Source: CAYLZW01 sp964388085 | GTDB lineage: Bacteria; Myxococcota; UBA727; CAYLZW01 | Length of the DNA: 15,091 bases | Reading direction: 5' to 3' | Assembly: GCA_964388085.1 (NCBI GenBank) | Contig: CAYLZW010000128.1 | Coordinates: forward strand, 1-15,091 | Shown: positions 6,518-13,939 of the stretch, piece by piece | How positions within the stretch are numbered: position 1 is the first letter of the stretch | Layout of the letters: each line of letters opens with the position of its first letter | Notes under the pieces: model-generated | Databases searched by the model: none | Seen by the model: the letters and a program-made list of their open reading frames with translations, nothing else | Told to the model about the DNA's origin: nothing | Position numbers and translations under genes: made by a program

Positions 6518-7904
6518 AGGCGATGCGTGCCTTGAGCTTGAGGGCCGGGCCGCCGTCTGTCACCTTGATCCACTCTTTGTAGCCTTTGCCACACATGCCG
6601 AGCCCGCTGATGTGTACTTCCGACGACACGCCCTCGATGCTCATGAGCAGGTCAGGCACATAACCCGTGATGACGATGGGGCCGTAGACCTTCCCCGTCG
6701 TCTTGCCGCCCTTGATCTCCTCGGCGAGGTGCGTCTCGCACTGGATGCCCCAGCCCTTTGGATCCTCCATGCCGTTGCGCGAGCGGCGCACGAGCAGCCC
6801 GTCGTCGGTGCGCGCGATGAGGTCGTCGATGCTGCCCTCGCCGGGGCCGAAGAACGTGTTGCTCATGCGCGTGTAGGCCTTGCGCGCGACGCTCTCACGG
6901 CGGCCGTTGGCCGTGCGCGGCACGCCCAGCTTCGTCGCGGAGACGAGGTCGGTCATGGGCCTCTTCAGCACGCCCTTCTCGATGATCTGTGTGCGCGAGG
7001 CGAGCTGCCCTTCGTGGTCGAAGAAGTATGAGCCGGCCTCTCCCTCGAGGGAGGGATCATCGAACATGTCGACGAGCGGGGAGGCCACCTGCTTGTCGAT
7101 GTATTGGGCGCCCTTCGCGCGGCGCCGCGTGAACATGTCCGACTCGGTGCCGTGGCCGAAGGCCTCGTGCGCGAACAGCCCGGCGACGTCGCCGTCGAAC
7201 ACGCAGTCGTAGCGGCCGCCCTCGACGCGTCCGGCGCCGAGCAGGCGACCGCAGTCGCTGACCAGCCCGGCGATGGACTCCTCGTCGAGCGAGAAGTGCT
7301 CGGCGCCGCCTTGTGCGCCGCGGCCGCCGTGCAGGTTCGCGGTGTTGCCGCCGTGCTCCATGACGAGGAACGCCACCAACTCGCCGCGGCGGAGATCCTG
7401 ATAGAGGGTGCGCGTGGGCCCGACGAAGAGCTCTTGTGTCTGCGTGTCGGTGGCGCGCGCGACGGCGCTGACGACGCGGGGGTCCTTGGCGTGGAGCCGA
7501 TCCTTCACCGCCGTGGCGCGCGCCAGCTTCTCCGTCGTCGGCATGCGCCCGGCCGGCTCCTCTTCGACGACGATGAACTCCTCGTGCAGGGGCTCGCCGG
7601 GATCGATGCGCGCGCCGTCCGTGACGACGCCCTCCTGCCGGACCATCTCGAGGAGACGCGCCGCGGCCGCGCGGACCGCGCCATCGTCGAGGGACGGCAC
7701 GGCGACCTCGAGCAAGCGCGCGCCGTTATGCGCGCTCAAGACGACGCCGGACACCGGCGCCACCGGCTCCACCTCGGTGCTCCTCGTGCTGACGCGGCAG
7801 ACCGTGCCGCTGCGCGTCTGCGCGAGCGCGGTCGCGTACGGCGCCACGCGCATCAGCTCGTCGACGGCCGCGCGCAGGGCGCCGCTGTGCTCCCTGAGGT
7901 CCAT
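6516..7904 (-). CDS. tldD: TldD metalloprotease
   Basis: TldD is the catalytic zinc subunit of the TldD-TldE protease. The motif HEAFGH (residues 246-251 from the start used here) is the HExxxH metal site, set in DGDVAGLFAHEAFGHGTESD as in the family. The third metal ligand of TldD is a C-terminal cysteine, and GLGMCGKG near residue 438 supplies it. Length is 462 residues, close to the usual 450-480. I chose ATG at 7904 because GGAGGA lies 4 nt upstream (7909-7914); the GTG at 7916 would add four residues but has no spaced ribosome-binding site. The gene begins 25 bp after the PATAN-receiver gene and is followed by tldE after 10 bp, so cotranscription is likely. No small peptide gene that could be its substrate was found nearby. 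Confidence 0.95.
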   Translation of the reverse strand: MDLREHSGALRAAVDELMRVAPYATALAQTRSGTVCRVSTRSTEVEPVAPVSGVVLSAHNGARLLEVAVPSLDDGAVRAAAARLLEMVRQEGVVTDGARIDPGEPLHEEFIVVEEEPAGRMPTTEKLARATAVKDRLHAKDPRVVSAVARATDTQTQELFVGPTRTLYQDLRRGELVAFLVMEHGGNTANLHGGRGAQGGAEHFSLDEESIAGLVSDCGRLLGAGRVEGGRYDCVFDGDVAGLFAHEAFGHGTESDMFTRRRAKGAQYIDKQVASPLVDMFDDPSLEGEAGSYFFDHEGQLASRTQIIEKGVLKRPMTDLVSATKLGVPRTANGRRESVARKAYTRMSNTFFGPGEGSIDDLIARTDDGLLVRRSRNGMEDPKGWGIQCETHLAEEIKGGKTTGKVYGPIVITGYVPDLLMSIEGVSSEVHISGLGMCGKGYKEWIKVTDGGPALKLKARIA

Positions 7905-7908
7905 GGCT

Positions 7909-7914
7909 TCCTCC
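7909..7914 (-). promoter_or_regulatory. Ribosome-binding site of tldD
   Basis: GGAGGA on the minus strand is 4 nt upstream of the ATG at 7904. It lies downstream of the alternative GTG at 7916, so it decides in favour of the ATG. Confidence 0.6.
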
Positions 7915-7929
7915 ACTCCTCGTCAGAAC

Positions 7930-9555
7930 CTAGGCGCTCTCGCGCAAATTGGGCACGGCCAGATCCTCGAGCCGCCGCTTCATGCTGAGCCGCTCCATGG
8001 CGGCGCCGGACTGCATGAGGAAGATCTCCAGCAGCGCGAGGTCGGCGAACGGCTTGTTGTCGAGCGCGTTGTCTGCGTACAGCACCGCCTCGAGGCCGCG
8101 CGACGAGAACAGCGGCGCCGTGTAGACCTCGCGCGGCCGGGGGCCGCCGAGGGCGCTGACGAGGCGATTGTTCCACTCGCTCTCGTAGAAGGGCTGCGGC
8201 ACGCCTTGCGCCTCGCGAATGCAGCGCGTGAAGACGGTGTCGGCCTCGAGCGGGAGGCGGATGGCGTGGATGGTACGGCCGGTGTCGCTGCTGGTGATGC
8301 CGTAGGCGCCGACGCCCACGATGGAGCCCTCGTCCTCGTGCACGTGAAAGACGGCCGCGCGCGCGAAGAAGGCCGACGCGAAGCGCAGCACGAGCAGGGG
8401 GATCTCCTCCTCGAACGACGGTGTGTTCAGCTCGCCGAGCAGCGACTTCAACACGCGGAGGTCCTTGGCGGCGTCGACCGGCAGCGCGTGCTCGCCTTCG
8501 CTCCAGCCCTCGATCCACTCGCCGAGCTCCGTGCGCAGCTGCTCGACGAGGTCGATGGGCTCGTCGAGCAGCGCCGGGCGCCCGAGGCGCTCGAGCACCG
8601 GGTTCAGGAAGGGCGCGAAGCTCGGCAGCGAGCCGGTGTCCTCGGTGGGCTTCAGGAGGACGCCGGCGGCGCCGAGCTCCTTCGCGATGGCGGCAGCGTC
8701 GTCGTGCGCCCCCTCGAGCGCCAGGAACACCTGGTCCGCGCAGCCCTCGTCGTGCGCGTGGCGCAGCACCTCGAGCCCGCCGAGGATGCCGCGGCCGTTC
8801 ACACGCGGCATGACGAGGTCCACCACCATCAGCCGGCGCGCCGTGCCGCGCAGGTCCTTCAGTTGCTCGATGGCGGCGCGCGCGTGCTCGATCACGTGCA
8901 CGCCGAGCCCGGCGGCGCTGGCCTGGCGATCCACGCGCGCGCGGAAGTCGGCGTCGTCGTCGACGATGAAGAGCTCGACGGGCGACTCCTCGCTGCTACC
9001 GCGGTTCGGCTTCGCGCCGAGGCCGAGGCCTAGATCGCGTCGGCGCCCCTGGCGGCGTCGCTTGGCGTCCCGCGCGAGCTCCTCGGCGTTGATGCCGCGC
9101 GTGACGGTGAAGCCCGTGTCACCGAGGTAGCGCGTGGGGACGCCCTCGGCGTCGGCCACGCGGAACGCGAAGCTGCCCGTTCGGTACAGCAGCACCTCGG
9201 CGATCAACCCGCGCAGGCTCTGCTCGAGCACCCCCTCCGCGCGCGCGGCGACGTCCACCTCGGCCGGCCGCTCGTCGGCGACGCGGCGCAGCAGGTCGTC
9301 GAGCGACTCGGCCTCGTCACCGATGCGCGCGAGATCCGCGCTGCCGAGCACGCCCGCCCGCACGAGCACGTCGCCCACCGTGTCGTTGGCGCCGTTGCGC
9401 CGGCCGGAGACCACGCGGCCGCCGCTGAAGGTCAGCTCCGCGTCGCCCTCGGGGGAGTCGAGGGTGAGCACGCCCGAGCGTCGTGACAGCGCGACGACTC
9501 GGACCACCTCGTCGAGGTCGAGGTCGTCCAGGTGGCCCGCGAGGGTGCGGTTCAT
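7930..9555 (-). CDS. PATAN (DUF4388)-receiver-GAF-like signalling protein
   Basis: This is a 541-residue cytoplasmic regulator with no DNA-binding or enzymatic output domain that I can see. Residues 1-150 form a DUF4388/PATAN-like domain (GHLDDLDLDEVVRVVAL, then SGVLTLDS, ELTFSGGRVVSGRR, GSFAFRV) with a helical insert. A basic linker (163-175) leads to a receiver domain at about 193-305: acidic pair D199-D200, phospho-acceptor D246 in VVDLVMP, and K302 in LLKP. The usual Thr/Ser of the receiver switch appears to be Ala279. Residues ~380-525 resemble a GAF sensor domain (VFHVHEDEGSIVGVGAYGI; TAPLFSSRGLEAVLYADN). The frame extends upstream to 9783, but the ATG at 9555 has GGAGG 9 nt before it and begins the conserved domain. 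It lies 73 bp after a Ser/Thr kinase gene, so it may work in the same pathway, perhaps as a substrate or phosphorelay target; that is inference. Confidence 0.85.
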   Translation of the reverse strand: MNRTLAGHLDDLDLDEVVRVVALSRRSGVLTLDSPEGDAELTFSGGRVVSGRRNGANDTVGDVLVRAGVLGSADLARIGDEAESLDDLLRRVADERPAEVDVAARAEGVLEQSLRGLIAEVLLYRTGSFAFRVADAEGVPTRYLGDTGFTVTRGINAEELARDAKRRRQGRRRDLGLGLGAKPNRGSSEESPVELFIVDDDADFRARVDRQASAAGLGVHVIEHARAAIEQLKDLRGTARRLMVVDLVMPRVNGRGILGGLEVLRHAHDEGCADQVFLALEGAHDDAAAIAKELGAAGVLLKPTEDTGSLPSFAPFLNPVLERLGRPALLDEPIDLVEQLRTELGEWIEGWSEGEHALPVDAAKDLRVLKSLLGELNTPSFEEEIPLLVLRFASAFFARAAVFHVHEDEGSIVGVGAYGITSSDTGRTIHAIRLPLEADTVFTRCIREAQGVPQPFYESEWNNRLVSALGGPRPREVYTAPLFSSRGLEAVLYADNALDNKPFADLALLEIFLMQSGAAMERLSMKRRLEDLAVPNLRESA

Positions 9556-9628
9556 CGCGCGAATCCTCCCGCATCGCTCGGGGAGGGGCAACCGATGGCG
9601 AGGGCTTTGTGTCCCTTTGGGGAGACGC

Positions 9629-10564
<936 letters not shown>

Positions 10565-10657
10565 GCGCAGACCCTACACCGACCGAGACGTTGGCGTGGG
10601 CTCTCCGGGCGCGGCGTCCGCCACGGAGCCCGCGCTCTTGCGAACGCCCGCGCGCAC

Positions 10658-10686
10658 TTGACCGGGGCCCTCTCCGAGCCTACGTG
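10658..10686 (+). promoter_or_regulatory. Possible promoter of tRNA-Leu
   Basis: TTGACC (10658-10663) is a good -35 box, and 17 nt later TACGTG (10681-10686) sits where a -10 box should be, 11 nt before the tRNA 5' end. The -10 match is weak beyond the first two bases, so the call rests mainly on the -35, the spacing and the position. Confidence 0.4.
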
Positions 10687-10697
10687 TCAGGAGCGTC

Positions 10698-10784
10698 GCC
10701 GGAGTGATGGAATTGGTAGACGTGCCGGACTCAAAATCCGGTGCCCGCGAGGGCGTACGGGTTCGAGTCCCGTCTCCGGTACCA
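10698..10784 (+). tRNA. tRNA-Leu (anticodon CAA, reads UUG), CCA encoded
   Basis: The cloverleaf can be folded by eye. Acceptor GCCGGAG (10698-10704) pairs with CTCCGGT (10774-10780), the first pair being a G-U wobble. Next come the D arm (TGGAATTGGTAGA region) and the anticodon stem CCGGA/TCCGG (10725-10729 and 10737-10741) around loop CTCAAAA, giving anticodon CAA at 10732-10734. A long variable arm TGCCCGCGAGGGCGT (10742-10756) marks a class II tRNA. The T arm is ACGGG-TTCGAGT-CCCGT (10757-10773), followed by discriminator A and encoded CCA (10782-10784). Class II arm plus CAA means leucine. It stands alone on the plus strand between minus-strand genes. No second copy of its 3' end is seen in the window, so there is no sign of an element integrated here. 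Confidence 0.97.
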
Positions 10785-10798
10785 AGCAGATCTTTCCT

Positions 10799-10830
10799 GA
10801 GCGCGAGCGCCTCCCGGGGCGCTCGCTCTC
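10799..10830 (+). terminator. Strong GC hairpin between tRNA-Leu and the convergent gene
   Basis: GAGCGCGAGCGCC (10799-10811) pairs with GGCGCTCGCTCTC (10818-10830), a 13-bp stem with one mismatch and a 6-nt loop. It starts 14 nt after the tRNA and ends 1 bp before the stop of the convergent minus-strand gene, so it is placed to end transcription from both sides. No clear T-run follows on either strand, so intrinsic termination is not proven. Confidence 0.5.
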
Positions 10831-10831
10831 G

Positions 10832-13462
10832 TCATGGGGTTGCGCTGTCGAGCGCCGATCGTCCGGCGCTGTCGTCGTCACCGGCGCCGCCTGTGAGCGA
10901 CGTCGCGTCCACCTGCGGCATCAGGTGAAGCTCCACGCGGCGGTTGCGCGCGCGCCCTTTGGGGCCTCGGTTCGACGCCACCGGTTTGCTGTCGGCGAGG
11001 GCCACGGCGGAGACGCGCGCGGCCGGCAGCCCTTGCTCGGTGAGAACCCCGGCGACGGCGAGCGCGCGCGCGCCCGAGAGTCCCCAATTGTTCTTGTGCG
11101 GAGAGCGGGCGCTCGGCGGCGTGTCGTCGGTGTGTCCCTCTACGCGCACGTGCACGGCGGGCAGCGACGCGATGGCGCCCGTGATGCGCGCGAGGGCGGT
11201 CTTGCCGTCGGTGTGCACCTCGTCCCCCTCGCCGCTGAACAGCGTGCGCTCCTCGATCTCGAGCACGGCCGCGCTGCCGTCGCCCGAGAGATGCAAGCGC
11301 AGGCGACGCGCGCCGAGCTCGGGCTTGAGCGCCGCCTCGAGGTTTGCGTGCACCTCGGCGGCGAGTCTCCTCGTCGCCGCCTCGACGGACTCGGCGGAGG
11401 CCTGCTGTGCCTCGAAGGCGGCCAGCTTCGGCCCGACGGCGGCGAGCTCCAGGCGCGCGTGGCGCAGGTCGGCGCGCGTGCGGGAGAGCAGCGCGTCGAT
11501 CTCTTGCAAGGCGGTGTCGTCGTCGGACGGGGAGGGCATGGTGGCGGGCAGCTGGAGGCCGGCCCACACGAAGCCGGCGCCGACGACGGCGATGATGACG
11601 AACCCCCACGCGCTCGGGATCCGGCGCGGCTCGCGCGCCGCGGCGACCTCCGCGCTGGTGCTGTGCTCGACGTCGATGACGCCGCTCGAGTCGGGTGCAC
11701 GGCCGCCGGCGTCCTGCGCAGGATCGCTCGTGGCGTCCGCGAAGAACTGCCGCTCCCGCGCGGCGTCGACGCCGGGGTCTATGACGAGCGCGCGCTGAGG
11801 CGGGATCGTCGCGGCTTCGGCGCTCGCCGCGCTCGCCTCATCCTCGCGCCGCGCGGCCTCGAGCAGGAGGCCCGCGGTCGGCGTGTCGATGTTGCGCTCG
11901 AGGGTCGGCTCCACGTAGTCGACGCGAAACGCGCCTCGACGCCAAGCCACCAGCGTGAAGAACGCCGACTCTCCGCGCTCGCTCCCGAACGAGGCGTGCA
12001 CGAGGCGTCCGCGCGAGAAGGCGAGCTTCCCCTCGGTGCCCTCGGGCGCGTGCAGCGTCACCGTCGCCGTGCGCGTCGCGAGCTCGAGGCCCTGCACGAT
12101 CTCGACGACGCCCATGAGCCGCAGCGTGCCGTGTACCGCGGTCGGCTCCTCCGGCTGCGCGAGGCCGATGGAGCTCGCGGAGGCCGCACCGTTCATGGCG
12201 TCGTCGATGAGCCGCAGCACCTCGTCGTAGCGCTGCGGGCGTCGGGCTGGATCCTCCGCCATCAGCTGCGCCACGAGGGCGCTGACCTTCGGCGGCGTCC
12301 CCGCGCGCGCGGCGTCGAGGGAGATCGGCGTCTCGACGAGCTTGCCGGAGAGCGGATCGACCGGCGTCGCGCGCAGGAACGGCGGCGCGCCGGCGATGAG
12401 CGTGTGCAGCGTGACCCCGAGCGAGTAGATGTCGCTGCGCGCGTCCTCGTGACCGAGCACGCGCTCGGGCGCCACGTAGAGCAGGTCCGGCAGCGCCGCT
12501 CCCTCGCGCGTGATGCGCTGCTCCTCGGACGCTTGGCGACGACCCATGCCGAAGCGCGCCAGCTTCGCGTGCCCATCGACGACGTGGATGTTCGCCGGCC
12601 GCACGTCCCGGTGGATGACGCCGGCGTCGGCGGCGTGCTTCAGGCCGAGGGCAGTCTCGCGCACGCGGGCGAGGGCCGCCCCCACGTCGAGGGGGCCGTC
12701 GCGCTTGAGCCGTCGCTCGAGGTCCTCGCCGTCGATGAGCTCGCGCACCAGATAAGGCGTGCCGCGGTGCGTGCCGGCGCCGTACACGCCGACGACGAAG
12801 GGCGAGTGCAGCAGCGCGAGGATTCGTCGCTCGCGTTGAAAGCGCTGCAGGCGCTCGTCGTCCTCCCGCTCGTCGTCGGGCATCATCAGCTTGATGGCCA
12901 CCGCGCGATCGAGCTCGTCATCCATGCACGCGTACACGGCGCCGCCGTCCTCGTCGGGGAGCCGGCGCAGCACGCGATAGCCGAGCTCGGCGATGAGCGC
13001 GGCCATCTCTTGCCGGCCGGCCTCGGCCGCGTCGATCTCGACGAGGTCCTCCTGCTGGATCTCGGGGAGCTGTTCGCCGAGCAGGCGCTGCAGGGCCTCG
13101 AACACGGCCTCGGCGAACGCGGCCGTCGAGCTGTCGGGCACGCGGCTCACATAGGCGTCGGCGTGCGTCGCGCTCTCGCGGTGCGCGTCCATGGCGGCCT
13201 GCGTGGCGTTGTCCGCGACGAGGATGAGCTTCAGGCCGGCGAGCGCCTCCATGCGCCGCACGCGGTTGACGAGGCCGAAGCCGCTGCCTTGGCTCAGCTC
13301 GAGGTTGATGACGGCGACGTCCGGCGGCTCGGCGACGAGGCGCTCGACGGCGTCCACGGCCGTCGCGCTCTTTGCCGCGATCTGCTCGGCGTCGAGCCGC
13401 CGGCCGAGATACGCGGCGAGGAGCCCATCCAGGTCCACGAGGAGGACGCGCGTCGACGACAT
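10832..13462 (-). CDS. Pseudoreceiver-pseudokinase-PATAN-TM-OmpA multidomain protein
   Basis: This 876-residue protein has an unusual architecture. Residues 1-125 have a receiver fold (RVLLVDLDG), but the phospho-acceptor is Asn53 (VINLELS) and the conserved Lys is Arg107. Residues 160-420 form a Hanks-type kinase: VAIK Lys191, alpha-C Glu211, HRDVRPAN (284-291) and APE (331-333). However, DFG reads RFG (Arg303) and the Gly loop is poor, so catalysis is doubtful. Residues 443-540 are a DUF4388/PATAN domain (GTLRLMGVVEIVQGLELA; KLAFSRGRLVHASFG; RGAFRVDY). A low-complexity linker leads to one TM helix (about 619-638) preceded by RRIP, so the N-terminus is inside. A coiled stretch (650-715) and an OmpA/MotB-like peptidoglycan-binding domain follow (GHTDD 776-780, NNWGLSGARA 791-800, Arg799). 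The ATG at 13462 begins the receiver fold. It likely links a cytoplasmic complex to the cell wall; that is inference. Confidence 0.9.
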   Translation of the reverse strand: MSSTRVLLVDLDGLLAAYLGRRLDAEQIAAKSATAVDAVERLVAEPPDVAVINLELSQGSGFGLVNRVRRMEALAGLKLILVADNATQAAMDAHRESATHADAYVSRVPDSSTAAFAEAVFEALQRLLGEQLPEIQQEDLVEIDAAEAGRQEMAALIAELGYRVLRRLPDEDGGAVYACMDDELDRAVAIKLMMPDDEREDDERLQRFQRERRILALLHSPFVVGVYGAGTHRGTPYLVRELIDGEDLERRLKRDGPLDVGAALARVRETALGLKHAADAGVIHRDVRPANIHVVDGHAKLARFGMGRRQASEEQRITREGAALPDLLYVAPERVLGHEDARSDIYSLGVTLHTLIAGAPPFLRATPVDPLSGKLVETPISLDAARAGTPPKVSALVAQLMAEDPARRPQRYDEVLRLIDDAMNGAASASSIGLAQPEEPTAVHGTLRLMGVVEIVQGLELATRTATVTLHAPEGTEGKLAFSRGRLVHASFGSERGESAFFTLVAWRRGAFRVDYVEPTLERNIDTPTAGLLLEAARREDEASAASAEAATIPPQRALVIDPGVDAARERQFFADATSDPAQDAGGRAPDSSGVIDVEHSTSAEVAAAREPRRIPSAWGFVIIAVVGAGFVWAGLQLPATMPSPSDDDTALQEIDALLSRTRADLRHARLELAAVGPKLAAFEAQQASAESVEAATRRLAAEVHANLEAALKPELGARRLRLHLSGDGSAAVLEIEERTLFSGEGDEVHTDGKTALARITGAIASLPAVHVRVEGHTDDTPPSARSPHKNNWGLSGARALAVAGVLTEQGLPAARVSAVALADSKPVASNRGPKGRARNRRVELHLMPQVDATSLTGGAGDDDSAGRSALDSATP

Positions 13463-13481
13463 GGCGGCATGATCTCCGCCA

Positions 13482-13510
13482 GGGCACCTGCCGGCAAGGG
13501 TGGGGCACCT
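13482..13510 (-). repeat. 8-bp direct repeat AGGTGCCC, two copies 21 bp apart
   Basis: On the minus strand AGGTGCCC occurs at 13503-13510 and 13482-13489, exactly two helical turns apart. The palindrome TGCCGGCA (13489-13496) lies between and overlaps the second copy by one base. The pair is 20-48 bp upstream of the pseudokinase start, where an operator or activator site would be expected. The repeat is short, so chance is possible. Confidence 0.35.
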
Positions 13511-13524
13511 CCTGCGGTCCCGCG

Positions 13525-13554
13525 CCGAATCCGCTCGCGTGTGAGCGCGTTCGG
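13525..13554 (-). other. Imperfect hairpin after the TPR reading frame
   Basis: CCGAA...TTCGG (13525-13529 and 13550-13554) encloses an inner GCTC/GAGC pair (13533-13536 and 13543-13546) with 3-nt internal loops. It begins a few bases after the TPR stop codon on the minus strand. No T-run follows. It may be a weak terminator or RNA end structure upstream of the pseudokinase gene. Confidence 0.3.
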
Positions 13555-13561
13555 GGCTTCT

Positions 13562-13873
13562 CTATTCGCCGCCGGGGGCCCCGAGCGCTGTCAGCGCGGC
13601 CTTCGCCTCGGCGTGGCCGAACACGCCTTCGGAGGTCAGCTCGAGCACGCGCTGGTACTGCTTCGTCGCCGTCTCTTTATCGCCCCGCCTGGCGTAGGCG
13701 TCGGCGCGCCCGAGCCACCCCTGCATGGCCTGGGGGGAGCCGGGATCCATGTCGATGGCCGCCGTGAACGCGTCGATGGCCTCGCCGAGGCGGCCGCCGG
13801 CGACGTGCGCGCGCGCCTCCCGCAGCGCCTCGCGTTGGCGCCGCTCGAAGGGGTTGATCACGTTCGGGCCCAC
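13562..13873 (-). CDS. TPR protein fragment; likely the C-terminal domain of the upstream kinase
   Basis: If read alone, this is a 103-residue protein from a GTG at 13873 with tetratricopeptide-like helices (REARAHVAGGRLGEAIDAFTAAIDMDPG, split here as two helices; then GRADAYARRGDKETATKQYQRVLEL). Several facts argue that it is not independent. The same frame is open upstream to the TAG at 13937 with fully coding-like codons (nearly all G/C-ending, acidic AAEEHVEERIDENTAG). The GTG is the only ATG/GTG start in that stretch, and it has no ribosome-binding site. The frame before the TAG is the kinase gene, ending in a membrane helix. The simplest reading is a periplasmic TPR domain of a kinase-TM-TPR protein cut off by one nonsense codon. 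TPR domains bind protein partners. If translated from the GTG, it would be a small cytoplasmic TPR protein. Confidence 0.65.
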   Translation of the reverse strand: MGPNVINPFERRQREALREARAHVAGGRLGEAIDAFTAAIDMDPGSPQAMQGWLGRADAYARRGDKETATKQYQRVLELTSEGVFGHAEAKAALTALGAPGGE

Positions 13874-13936
13874 GCCGGCCGTGTTCTCGTCGATGCGCTC
13901 CTCGACGTGCTCCTCGGCGGCGCCCTGGATAAACCC

Positions 13937-13939
13937 CTA
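13937..13939 (-). other. In-frame amber codon splitting a kinase-TM-TPR reading frame
   Basis: TAG stands between ...GWLLFGDAV and GFIQGAAEEHVEER..., in the middle of a frame that is otherwise open from the right window edge to 13562. TGG (Trp) or CAG (Gln) becomes TAG by one base change, and Trp would suit the end of a membrane helix. Mutation, base-calling error and readthrough are the possible causes. Confidence 0.75.

Noticed and set aside
7905..7916. GTG at 7916 as the tldD start
   Set aside because: Its only AGGA-like bases touch the codon with no spacing, while the ATG at 7904 has GGAGGA 4 nt upstream.
10698..10784. tRNA-Leu as the attachment site of an integrated element
   Set aside because: No repeat of the tRNA 3' end, integrase gene or change in base composition is seen on either side within the window.
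13480..13512. Sigma-54 promoter (-24/-12) before the pseudokinase gene
   Set aside because: GGTGCCCC...TTGC on the minus strand resembles it, but the GG and GC are two bases too far apart.
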